From Amyloporia xantha (lineage: Eukaryota; Basidiomycota; Agaricomycetes; Polyporales; Adustoporiaceae): a stretch of 64,000 bases of DNA. The stretch covers positions 806,001 through 870,000 of the forward strand of contig JAYKKR010000004.1 of assembly GCA_036971615.1 (NCBI GenBank). Reading direction: 5' to 3'. Position 1 is the first letter of the stretch; every line of letters starts with the position of its first letter. Position numbers and translations under genes: made by a program. Shown here one piece after another: positions 31,414 through 41,400 of the stretch. Below the pieces are notes generated by a model. The model was not told where the DNA came from, searched no databases, and was given only the letters and a program-made list of their open reading frames with translations.

Positions 31414-33600
31414 TGTCGTTGATGTGCTTGAGGAGGGCGGCGGTGTGGAGGACAACGGACGACAGACTTGAGGAAAGAAGGTTGGGATCGAGGGGTTTAT
31501 AACTCCGATCGAAATGCGCCCTCCCGATCTTCGGCACCGTTCCGGTGCCACCAAGTAGCGGCTTAGCGCCACTGACTCTCACTGACTCCGGCACTGACTG
31601 GTTCACGCTCGTTCAGCTTTGCGACTTCATATGACTGGGCAAACATATCAACGACCTGCTTACTACGTTGATCTGCTACTTTCCCACCGAGATCATTTCC
31701 TCTCATTCACTTGCGACTCTTGACGCTCGCGTTCCATTGCCTGTGCACGCGTCCGATTAATTTTTCATTGGACATAATCGATTGTTAATGGTTACAGCTG
31801 AATTCTGTCAGTGCCCACATGAGGAGGGGTCACTATCTTAGTCAGATCCATCGTCCTCAGCTGGTCGCCCTAAAGGAAGAAGTCATGCAACAATCTTATG
31901 GCTACCTGTGCGACGCTCTTTCGTATGTTTGCATTATTACAGGCTATTCTTGTTAGCCCGATGTTCTTCAATCTCCAATTCCGATGGTAGTACTATTACA
32001 GGTCTTCCTTGTAGTTAGCAGATCAATTGGACTACTCGTGCAATTTGACATTAACCTCAGAGAGTCATGGATTGAGTCTCATCAATTTAAATCGACCACG
32101 ACTCCTCCCAAAGAAGGAGACATAATCTCGTACTCGCTAACTCTCCGACTCTTCTGGACATTGCATGCACGCACTCAGAGTCGTTTGTGGTATTTTTTAT
32201 GCTCGCCAAATTTTTATGAACCTGGCAGGATCGTAAATAAGAGGACACAGCATGTAGTACACATGAGAGTCTGAGTATGACAAGTTGGTTCGCCGTCTGT
32301 ACACAACTTGGACATGTCATCGCAGGCCCGACATGCAATGCGAGCATCTTGTATATTTCAGTGAATTGATAAGTAGAACTACAAATCGGGGGACAGTGGC
32401 GGTAAAGATACTCACGATCAAAATACTTTCCACAAGCCAAGTGTAACACAGCTTTGCGAATTTGCCGCACGAACAATACTAAGATGTCAAGCATGAGGGT
32501 CAGTCGACGATGTCAGTAAAGAAGAGAAAAAAGTCAGAGGAAGGGGTATTCACAATGACTCGCAGAGTATCAGAACATCGTCAAGTCTAGCCAAACATAA
32601 GCCCCACCCCCACCAATCCTTGCGGCCGCCACAACTCAGCAAGTGCTGCCACCCCAACTGAGGAGACTCGCGCGAGGCATGAGTTTGTGGCCCGTAGAAT
32701 GAGCGTGAGTTGGACTGATGGATGACCGCAGACAGACGATGGGTGCGTCGCGTGAGGTCGAAGACATTGTCATCAAGGGGAACATACGACGCGACAAGTG
32801 CCCCCAACGGCCGACTATCAGGAGGATAAGGGTATGATTCAACATCGGGGCTAAAGGTAGACCTGAGGTCTTTATACGCATACAATGGAGATAGTGCGTA
32901 TCCAAAAATTTGAATTCCGTGTGATACTGTATGATCAGCTGTTCATTTACATCAATGGATACGGTATTTCGGTCTCACTGTGGGTAATCCATAATCTTAA
33001 GAGTCACACGATAACGTGGGTATGTGAATACCGACCTTTTCGTCATTGCTTTTGTATTTATGCTGAGAAGCAGCAGACCCGGAACTTGCAATCCGAGCGC
33101 GTTTGACATGCCTAGACCTGAATGATAGCGGCACAAAACGATAAGGGGCAATCCAACAGTCCATAAAGATAACTCACGTTTTCTAGATGGGGCCGTCAAA
33201 AATGTGCTGATTCGTGACAGAAGTATGCAGAAGGCCAAACTGAACTAGTTCATCCACCTGCACAATGTCAACGATGCTGCCAATGCGAGCTTATCTAATG
33301 ATTATAGTCAAGCTGATGCATGCGATAGTCCCACACTGTGGAGTACTATGATATTATAGTGAATCACAATGGTGAATTACGCGGGAGGTAAGCTCAGTAT
33401 GTCGATTGAAGTTCTATGTGAACTCGTTCGTTCCACCGGAGCTGTCATAACCCTAACCCTGGAGTGGGGCCAAGTGCAACTAACCCCACCGAATGACAGA
33501 CCGCAATACGATCGGGGAGCAAGAGGTGGAGCCGGGGAATGGGATAAGTATTCAGCGACTTGGCGGTGATAGACTCAACTACATACATTATTTCAACATC
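31414..33600. other. 2.2-kb region without a supported gene
   Basis: It holds only short open frames on both strands with low-complexity or Cys/His-scattered translations, no recognisable domain and no consistent splice pattern. The first few hundred bases upstream of 31413 would be the eL8 promoter and leader, and the last few hundred the promoter of the Gly-rich gene. Confidence 0.5.
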
Positions 33601-34289
33601 ATGTCCAACAACACTAGCAGCGGCGGCGGTTCACTGGGCCAGACCATCAAGTATATCATCCGTTTTCGCCGTCGTTTGGGTCTAAGCTGATCACGCACTT
33701 TACAGAGGAACAGGACAAGTTGTCCAAGGTGAGCCAAAACTCGGTCAAGCATACCCGGATGGTCCTAAAGGTCACTCATATGATCATGTCTTGTATAGGT
33801 TTGGGCGATAAGCTCCGGGGCAATGTCATGAATGCGTTGGACGGCGGGCCCACTAACGACAGACACCCAGTGGCTGCTCGAGGGCAGGCACAAGCAGAGC
33901 AGGGGATGTCCAGGCTGTCGGGCACTGGCGGCAGTAATGTAACCACAGGTGTCGGGTCTGGAGCGGCGAACACAGGCTCGTACGTGCCTAGCGGCGCAGC
34001 CGGCGCTGGAGGGGCGTCCGCGATCAACTCAGGCGCAGGAGGAGGGACAGGAGGTGCGTTGCCCCAGGGGCAGTACGAGGGCGAGTATCCTTCGCAGGGA
34101 GGTGCTGTGCCGGCAGACCGCCGCACAAATGCCCGAGGAGGCAGAAACGACCGAGAATTCGGAGCCAACTATGGAGGGACACAGAATTCAGCTCTGCCGA
34201 GACAGGGGAGTGGCGGTGCGCCCCCAGATGCCACGAATTCGGGGCCTGGGACTGGGGTTCCAGCAGGGGGACCTCAGGCGTTGGGGTGA
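33601..34289 (+). CDS. Small Gly/Ala-rich protein, paralogue of the 36508 gene
   Basis: Exons are 33601-33650, 33706-33728 (23 nt) and 33799-34289. Splicing gives SLGQTIKGTGQVVQGLGDKLRG, then NVMNALDGG, QAEQGMSRLSG and a Gly/Ala/Ser/Pro-rich tail. About 185 residues are encoded. It has no signal peptide or membrane segment. The N-terminal ~50 residues share with the neighbour gene the pattern G-x-G-D-K-L-R-G-x-x-M-x-x-x-D and the Q/E-x-G-M-(S/A)-x-(L/V)-(S/R)-G block. Proteins of this appearance occur widely in Agaricomycetes as hypothetical proteins (my recollection of the family, not checked). The function is unknown; a disordered stress-type protein is one guess. Confidence 0.75.
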
Positions 34290-34714
34290 AAATCTAAAAA
34301 CGGTCAGGAGCGCTCCCCAATGCAGATTCTACTGGCGAATGTCTCCATTTCTTGGTGTGTCGTCTTTGTATATTAGCATAAATCAAGCGTAGGAAATGGA
34401 CGGAGGATGGATGGAGAATGATTCCGCAAACACGATTCGGAAGTTACTGAACCGGATTGGACTGACAAAATAATAGGAAAAGCTCTATCAGTGTCCGTTC
34501 AATAATGGGAAGACGACTGTAAAAGATAGGTTCTATCTCTAGAATTCTATGCGATGATAGTCTACACAAGTCCCGCAACTCTATCATCTATGCCCGTTAA
34601 GTCTGCACAATGAACATAAAATTTGACCTCGCACCGAACATTGTCAGGATATGCACAAGATATGCACGTTCTACTTCTCATGATCCCCGCGGCAAACGGC
34701 ACCTTCGGTAACAA
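34290..34714. other. Intergenic, convergent 3' ends
   Basis: This is AT-rich sequence between the Gly-rich gene and the methyltransferase. No feature is seen. Confidence 0.5.
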
Positions 34715-36082
34715 TCATACGCACCATCCTATGATGTAGTGCGCGTACTCCACCTCGTCCCCCGCGCCATTCCTAGTCCGGATGCCTCCAAGACTCTCGC
34801 ACTTGATAACGTCCTTGGACAAAATAGCCAGCGTTGGCTGTTCTGCACGGGAGGGATCAGCCGACTGCCGTAGCGTCTCAACTGGAGGAAAAACTTCTTC
34901 GACCTCGCTGCACTCCAGAACGTGAGTAGGGCGCAACGGTATGACGAGGTGGAACTGCGCCGGCGGAAGGCCCACATCCATGCCGATAGGTCCTTTGCGG
35001 CAAATAGGTTTACGAAGGAGCTTCGCAACACAGCCACGTATCCACTGGGCGTGTTCTGCCTCGTAAATGAGGTCAGCCCCGAGTATGAGGTCGAACGGCT
35101 CGTCAAAAGGTGGAGAATCTGTTTCTACGGAGGGAAACTGCGACCAATCGAGGAAATGTGCGCTTATGGAAACAGACTGCGGAACTGGGAAATTGATCTG
35201 GATATTGTTGCGCAGGTTGTCCAGGACCAATGGGTGGTAGTCTGTGGCGGTTATGGAGATTGATGCAGCTGTTTGAGCTTGCAGAAGCTTTGCCATAGTC
35301 AAACTGACGAGGCCAGTGCCAGCACCCAGTTCTATCACTCGTAGCCCATCTCCGTATTCCGACAGTTGGAATAAATGTGGATTTTCCACCAAAGTTTCTG
35401 CGAGCAAGCATGCACTCCCCCATGTCTGCGCGCCGACGCTGGGGTAGCCTTGAGTCTCGAGGGAAATGTCGGTAAGCTGCACTTCGACGGGCACATGTCC
35501 ATAGGGAAAGCGGAAGACCCGAGTCACAGTACCAGCAGAAGCAGCACCTGCACAAATGGCCAACAATGAAGCTGCGTCTTGTATAAGGGCTTCTCGCGCG
35601 GCAACCTCGGCAGGATCTGTATCATCTGCACAGTCGACCAGGCAATACGCCTTCGAAACCATAGCGGTCAGCCACCTGATCGCATAAGAACGCTCGAATG
35701 CGTCCGATCGAAGGACATCGAGATTATTTTCATCTTCTGCGGGAGTCAGAGGGCGTCTAGTGGCATCATTGATTACATGTGAGGGGCTCTTAGAGACTCG
35801 CTTTCTGTCCACACGGCGTATGCCACGGACCTCCGGGTTGTAGATCCGTCGCAGGTACTGAAGAGACCGAGTGAGGTCCTCGGTCGTGTAATGCTGGATC
35901 TTGCCGATTGGCGGAAGATATGCGGTCGGGGTTGACAATATTGTCATGTAATTGACAGCGTGCCGAGTAGTACGACTTGGATTCAGGAAGCCCTGACGTG
36001 AAAGACCAGAGTACGAAATGACACAAGAAAATTCTGATAGTCCCGATTTCTGGATCCTAAATGGAGCAAGAGATCTTCGCAC
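34715..36082 (-). CDS. Family-16 (seven-beta-strand) protein methyltransferase
   Basis: It is one uninterrupted exon. The frame opens with ATG at 36082, but Met 46 at 35947 (MTILSTPTAYLPPIGK) looks the likelier start, giving 410 residues. The SAM-binding motif I reads LRVIELGAGTGLVSLTMAKLL, followed by ITATDYHPLVLDNLRNNI and FDLILGADLIYEAEHAQWI, the hallmark DLxYE post-motif of this family. A segment before it (YPSVGAQTWGSACLLAETLV) matches the family's conserved W/G-x-A-x-L-A region. Relatives in fungi methylate lysines of elongation factors and other proteins; the substrate here is unknown. It is divergent from the Gly-rich gene at 36508 with 425 bp between. Confidence 0.85.
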   Translation of the reverse strand: MRRSLAPFRIQKSGLSEFSCVISYSGLSRQGFLNPSRTTRHAVNYMTILSTPTAYLPPIGKIQHYTTEDLTRSLQYLRRIYNPEVRGIRRVDRKRVSKSPSHVINDATRRPLTPAEDENNLDVLRSDAFERSYAIRWLTAMVSKAYCLVDCADDTDPAEVAAREALIQDAASLLAICAGAASAGTVTRVFRFPYGHVPVEVQLTDISLETQGYPSVGAQTWGSACLLAETLVENPHLFQLSEYGDGLRVIELGAGTGLVSLTMAKLLQAQTAASISITATDYHPLVLDNLRNNIQINFPVPQSVSISAHFLDWSQFPSVETDSPPFDEPFDLILGADLIYEAEHAQWIRGCVAKLLRKPICRKGPIGMDVGLPPAQFHLVIPLRPTHVLECSEVEEVFPPVETLRQSADPSRAEQPTLAILSKDVIKCESLGGIRTRNGAGDEVEYAHYIIGWCV

Positions 36083-36403
36083 TCAGAGTACTGCCAGCGA
36101 CAGTGAGCACTGCTCCTGTAGAATGTCTACCAGGACGAATCAGTCAGTAATTCAGCACTAGCATATGGTGGCCTATTACAATCAAGTTGAATCAACCTAC
36201 AGGCTCGAGCCTTGCTGCTGTTTCTAACCGCTTCGCAAGTCGCCGTGCATCGCCGTCGCAAATATGAATTAGTGTGACGTTCAAGCGTGACAGCAACTGG
36301 TAACACCTTTGGTCACGTGACACATGACAGTTGACGTCATGTTGGCGGAGGCCAGATACACCGTCATTTGGGTGGCGTCGGTGGAGGGGGGTGCGGGAGG
36401 CAG

Positions 36404-36409
36404 TATAAA
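36404..36409 (+). promoter_or_regulatory. TATA box of the Gly-rich gene at 36508
   Basis: TATAAA lies within GCAGTATAAAGTC, 104 bp before the ATG, with a plausible leader of about 70 nt. It lies in the 425-bp divergent region 36083-36507, which otherwise shows no feature. Confidence 0.55.
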
Positions 36410-36507
36410 GTCTGGAATGAAGGGCGCGACGATCAGAATCACAACTTGAATCGAAACGTACCCGTCTTCACATCTCACACATCTCAACACCAACACATCA
36501 TACCATC

Positions 36508-37012
36508 ATGTCCGACACAAGTGGAAATGAAATGGGCCGCAGCTGGGGCAACAAGCTCAGGTGAGAGCCCTCCGAAACCCACTGCAACGACCAGACCACT
36601 GACTAGCACGACAACAGAGGTGCATGGAACACCGTTGAAGGCGAGTTCCTGTGAAATTCAACCTCCCTGTATTTGGACTCACCGAAGCAACGCTGCGGAT
36701 ACAGGTGCCGGTGACAAACTCCGAGGGGGTGCTATGGACTTCGTTGACTCCGCCACGGGCACTGGCGGACACCACACCGAGACAGATGTCGGCAATCAGA
36801 AGACTCAGGCAGGCATGGCCGAGGTGAGGGGTGACGGCAGCGGGAGTTTAGGAGCAGCTCCGCAGTCTGCCGCAACTGGTGGAACAGGCACAACCGCAGT
36901 GGCGGGACCGACTGCCACGACGGGACCAGCGCCCACGCTACCGGCTCGAGGCGGGGGAGTGAGCGATGGCACCGCTCCCGTGACGGGTAGCAGTACAGGC
37001 ATTGCCCAGTAG
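36508..37012 (+). CDS. Small Gly/Thr-rich protein, paralogue of the 33601 gene
   Basis: Exons are 36508-36560, 36618-36640 (23 nt) and 36705-37012. Splicing gives MSDTSGNEMGRSWGNKLR, GAWNTVEGAGDKLRGGAMD, FVDSATGTGGHHTETDVG and a Gly/Ala/Thr/Pro-rich tail, about 127 residues. The second intron must begin with GC (GCGAGT) rather than GT to hold this frame. Exon layout, the 23-nt middle exon and the GDKLRG block match the gene at 33601, so they are duplicates flanking the methyltransferase. The HH-x-E-T-(E/D) block is shared with the recalled family. Unknown function, no signal peptide. Confidence 0.75.
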
Positions 37013-37559
37013 AGGTTAGATTCCCTATGGCCCGTCTACCTGTGGGTTTTTATCGTCCGTCCTCTCCATGGAACCGATTGCTGACGCTTCTGCACGAACA
37101 GAATCCTATACCCTATATCGTTAGCACGGAAACGTCAGTTGTAATAATCCTTTGAAGCCGCTTATCTTCATATGCATAATGTGTAAATTCACGAAAGTTT
37201 ACTGGTGACTGCATGTTGAGTTGTGGAATGATGACAACATGAGGCCGCTCGGTAAACGACCTTCGAGGTCCCGAAGTATTTGTTTATTATGAGCGTGGCC
37301 TAACGGCGGCGGTATATAGTACACATGGAGTACAGACCACGCATGCAGAATTCGTGTCGTTCAAAATGTCCAAGGACAGATGATGCATGGTATGACAATC
37401 GCAAGCTGTCAATGCCGCAGACTGAAACCCACATGCTACCATTCGCATCGTCCTACTGCAAGCCCATGTCTGCAGAAATGAGAACCCTTGATATTGCGTT
37501 TTCATTATCTTCAGAAAGCGGGGGTAGAGAAGAATATCTGAACCACACACCTCTGCTGC
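37013..37559. other. Intergenic, convergent 3' ends
   Basis: It contains short random open frames only. Confidence 0.5.
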
Positions 37560-38238
37560 TCATCTCCTTGTCGGTTGCTCCGTGACGTTCAACAAGCTCG
37601 CCACAACGCCCGCGCTCTCCTGCATCCGCTTGTAGCGGTCGTACAGAACCTGAACCGACTTCGTCGTCTCCACGATCAACTGGTCTTCTGTCGGAGGGTT
37701 ACTCAGGTCGGGGGCCTGTAGCGGGAGCGCCCCAACACCGGTTTGTCTCATCAGCTCCGTAAGGACCTGCAGTGCCTGCTGGAGGGCGGTCATATCCGCT
37801 GTGTCTCGGTCTTCAATACGCGGATGTAAAAGAAGGTGGAATTCTAACACATACCTGCAGTCTGAATAGGGTTGGTCCCCGGATGGTACGCATGCTCGCT
37901 GTAACATCGACCTCCATACCAGCATTCCAGCACGGTTGGAGCCAGAGTACTCACATGCCCGCTAACGCGCTCCTCGCGAGATCCTGCACCCTCGCGACAT
38001 GTCCTAGCACTAGGTGAATGTTCTGCTTGAATGCTTCTGGGGAGCTGGGGTCTGCGCCTGAGATCTGCGAGAAGCTTGGCAAGGAGGATTGAGAAGAGTA
38101 TGGCTGGCTGCCAAAGCTTCCGGTAGAAACATCGTAGCCGATATTCGAGACACTCTGAGACGAGTTGAACAAAGAACTCTGTTGACTACTACCCTGCGAT
38201 TGAGGTGCAAGATACATGGCACCAGGGAAGACGGTCAA
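37560..38238 (-). CDS. Uncharacterised helical protein
   Basis: Exons on the minus strand are 38238-37955 (ATG 38238 or 38217), 37898-37855 and 37798-37560; both introns are GT-AG and keep the frame. The product is about 187 residues. The N-terminal third is Ser/Gln-rich (SQGSSQQSSLFNSSQSVS). Then come helices: AFKQNIHLVLGHVARVQDLA, AGIEHAYHPGTNPIQTAADM, LQQALQVLTELMRQTGVGAL and ETTKSVQVLYDRYKRMQESA. The helical bundle with a GVGALPLQ turn is reminiscent of small subunits of large transcription complexes such as Mediator, but I cannot place it in a family. The gene structure is sound, so it is probably real. Confidence 0.7.
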
Positions 38239-38290
38239 AACGATATTGCAGCCTCGTCATTGGGATAGGAAAGACTAGAACAAAAGCAAT

Positions 38291-38377
38291 GGCCAACGCC
38301 GGGGTCGAACCGACGACCTTGGCGTTAACACAACGAATGTATTAGCACCACGCTCTAACCAACTGAGCTAGCCGGCC
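38291..38377 (-). tRNA. tRNA-Ile (AAT) with a 14-nt intron
   Basis: On the minus strand the acceptor stem GGCCGGC pairs with GTTGGCC (two G-U). The D arm is GCTC/GAGC, the anticodon stem TGGTG/CGCCA, and the loop CTAATAA gives anticodon AAT. The T arm is GTCGG/CCGGC with loop TTCGACC. A 14-nt intron (CATTCGTTGTGTTA) sits at the canonical place between positions 37 and 38. The mature length is 73 nt before CCA addition. It lies between the helical protein and GCN2 genes. Confidence 0.95.
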
Positions 38378-38484
38378 ACATGGTATCGCCGATGCAGTAA
38401 ATAATATCAGAGGCTCCCCATCTATGCAGCTTGTGATTAAACCTTCTATGCACATAACATACAGCTTGTGAACCTATACAGGGC

Positions 38485-41400
38485 CTAGGATAAAGATAGG
38501 AGAGAAAAACGTTCTTCGCGAACTGCAAAGAGTAAAAGAAACTTGTGGCCATCCATTTTTCGCCGGAGAACGGCTTCTCGAATTTGATGCGCGTACGCAC
38601 CCTGTTGGGGAGGGAAACTCGCAGCTACTGGTTTCCAGGCATCTTCTTCTGTGATCCAACTGGTATTTCTGGTCATTTCGTCGAAAATTGTTGGGAGGAC
38701 ATCGACAGCAAGGGTTGCCATTCCAGAAATCGCCGCATTCTTAACCTGAAGAGCCGCGTCGAAGGCTATGATCATAGTTGGGATTTCAGTGCGTCAATGT
38801 GGAAGCAGATGAGTACAGACCTCTGTCCAAGAACATCTGCTTAGTATGCTTCCGTTGTTTCTTAGTGTCGCTTGGGAGGACGAGCTGCACATCGGCTGCA
38901 CCTGTGGCCTCTTTGATCGCGTTCAGGCTCACAGAACCTTCCGCGATGGCTGGTACCCCAGAGATCGAAGCGTCTATGCGCTTCTGTTCTAGGATCTGCT
39001 GATGAAGGAAAGGTACTAGCTCCTGTCGTATAACTACGGATCGTTCAGGATGAGTAGCCATGCTGAGGTAGTATCCCGCATTTGCTGACCTTCATACTCC
39101 GTGCCCCTTAGCACGCTCTTGACCTTGAAAGCTGGTTGATCACGCCGAACTGACCTCGGTCGTGGGTACACAACGAATCTAGAACAAACATGATTAGGAT
39201 GAAATTCGGAAAACTTTCCCAAAACTCACAGTATCCCTTCTCGAGAGCAAACATCAAGGTGATTTTCATGTTCCGATTCCAGCAAGCTAGCCTCGTACAT
39301 CACATCGGCGCTGATGTTACTTCGCCATAGCATTGATGCTACCTCCAGCCGATCGGCGAGGTGTCCTGGCTGATATGACACCACATATACATCACAGCGA
39401 CGAGGACTCCAATACCCGAAAGAACGCTCTTCCTTAAGAAGAGTCTTGACGGAGGCGCTTTGGAAGGCCGCCAAAGTAAACGTGATCTTGTCCAAAGCAA
39501 TCTGGACACCAACTGCGCAGATCGCATCCGACTTGGGCTTGGGCGGTGACAACCGAGAGATGACATTGTCATACCTGTCATGAGATAGATCAGTACACAT
39601 GTAGTCAATTTCAAGAGTGGATTCACCTTCCACCAGCTGCAAGAACATCCGAATGTTTGCTACATCGTACTACTTCGAAACAGACACCATCTTTGAAGTA
39701 CGGATTGCGATTGCTCATCATAAGTGGATTGAACCGTATGGGCCGCGTGACTCCAGAGGCAACAGCGAACTGGATCGTGTGCCTGATCTCTTTGATAAAG
39801 GGAGAGAGCGAGACTGTCAATGCAGGTGCAATTTTCTCCAATCTTCCCAGGAGAGCGTCAAGGTCGTCATCTTTCAGTAACGTCAGTTTTAGACCACAAG
39901 CAACCAGCGAAACAACAAACCCGTCTCTGATAACGTTTCAAGTTCATCGGCAATGTTTCTCGGGATCCCCTTGCGTAGAAGCATTGAGCGTTTCTGCGAC
40001 TGTGACGACTTTGTTTGATTGAGGATCTCGGTTGCGGCATTACGAAGATCATCAGAGACACGACGCAGAGCAATTTCAAGAACTGGACTAAATTAGCGGG
40101 CAGCAATGACGACATGTGAAACATCTTACTATTCGAGTGGGAAATGTGTATTTCATACAGCTGCCCTAGATTGGCGAAGGTATTGAGACAGTCATTAAGT
40201 ATCGAGATGGCCTCCGCAGCCGAAGCACTAGGACCCATGAGCAGATCTGGCGTGATGATATCGAACGCAGCAGCTTTCGCGACCCGGGGATGCCCTGCAG
40301 TCACACTGTCGTTGCAATCAGATATCTCCATGAAAAAATCGCAAGAGCAAAGCAGCTTACTTGGGTCGATATATATCACCAATATAGAAGCGCTTGATTC
40401 TCCTAGTGTTTTCCCTGGCCGCTAGTCGGGCGAAAGGCAGAAGAGCGTTATTTGGTAAGGCGACTACTTCACCATGCCGATCAAGGAACACCGCTCGGTT
40501 GCGATCATCTTCAGGACTTGTTATGGGCATCAGTAGAGGTGGCTCCATATTAACAGCTCCGTGCAGACGAAAGATATCAACCAGACGATCGGTCACTTTT
40601 CCGTTGAGTGTTGCATGTTCTGGCAATTCAGCTTGAGCATCATACAAGAGGCCACGGACAGGTTTCGGCGGTTGATTGAACAGCGAAGACAAGACAGATT
40701 GCAGATGAGGGGAATCCGGTTTGGCTAATGGAAGCACTTTAGAGACTATTAAATCCATCACACATAGCGTGACACTCACTCATCATCTTCAGGGCCCCTT
40801 TGAAGTACTCATCCTCGAGACGTGGAGGTAGCAAGGAGCTTTGGGACAGTTCCAAAGCAGTCGGGCGGTCATTTGGGTTGTGTTGTAAAAGCCAGGTGAT
40901 GACTACATGTTGTGAATCAGTACCAAATCATGTAACAAGCATTGTATGGCCCGTACTTTGGCGTTGTCTGGAGCGATGTGGTTCCCAACTAGACGGAAAG
41001 AAGATGCCTGGTTTCCGTAGATCCTCGAGCACCGCAATACGTTCTGCTCCCGTGGAGAACATGTAGTTCATCTCGAAGAATACAATCTAGAGGGAAAATG
41101 AATATCATGCCGGAAGAGATGAGGAGTCAGAGGATTACTAACGCCGAGGCTGTAGATATCAGCTTTCGTGTGATTCCGAGGACCGCCCTTTGAAGACTGG
41201 ACTTCAGGAGCAATGTAGAGTCTTGTACCGACGTCTAAGAGATGATACATCAGAGTCCTGCATAGACCGTAAGGAGAATCTCGGCTACCAAGTGTCATAT
41301 CAGCGTCATTTAGGGTAGTAGTCGTCAAGTCGGAAGGATCGACAGCCGCCAAGCTAGACGTCGCAAGACCAAAATCACCAACTATTCGAAGTCAGCTCGG

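Noticed and set aside
31325..31606. 93-codon minus frame upstream of eL8
   Set aside because: It reads through the eL8 leader and first intron. The ATG at 31413 followed by GTGAGC is the better explanation.
32087..32494. 135-codon minus frame with scattered Cys and His
   Set aside because: The Cys/His spacing fits no zinc motif, and it lies in AT-rich intergenic sequence.
33448..33464. Telomere-like CCCTAACCCT
   Set aside because: Only about two imperfect units lie in unique sequence between genes.
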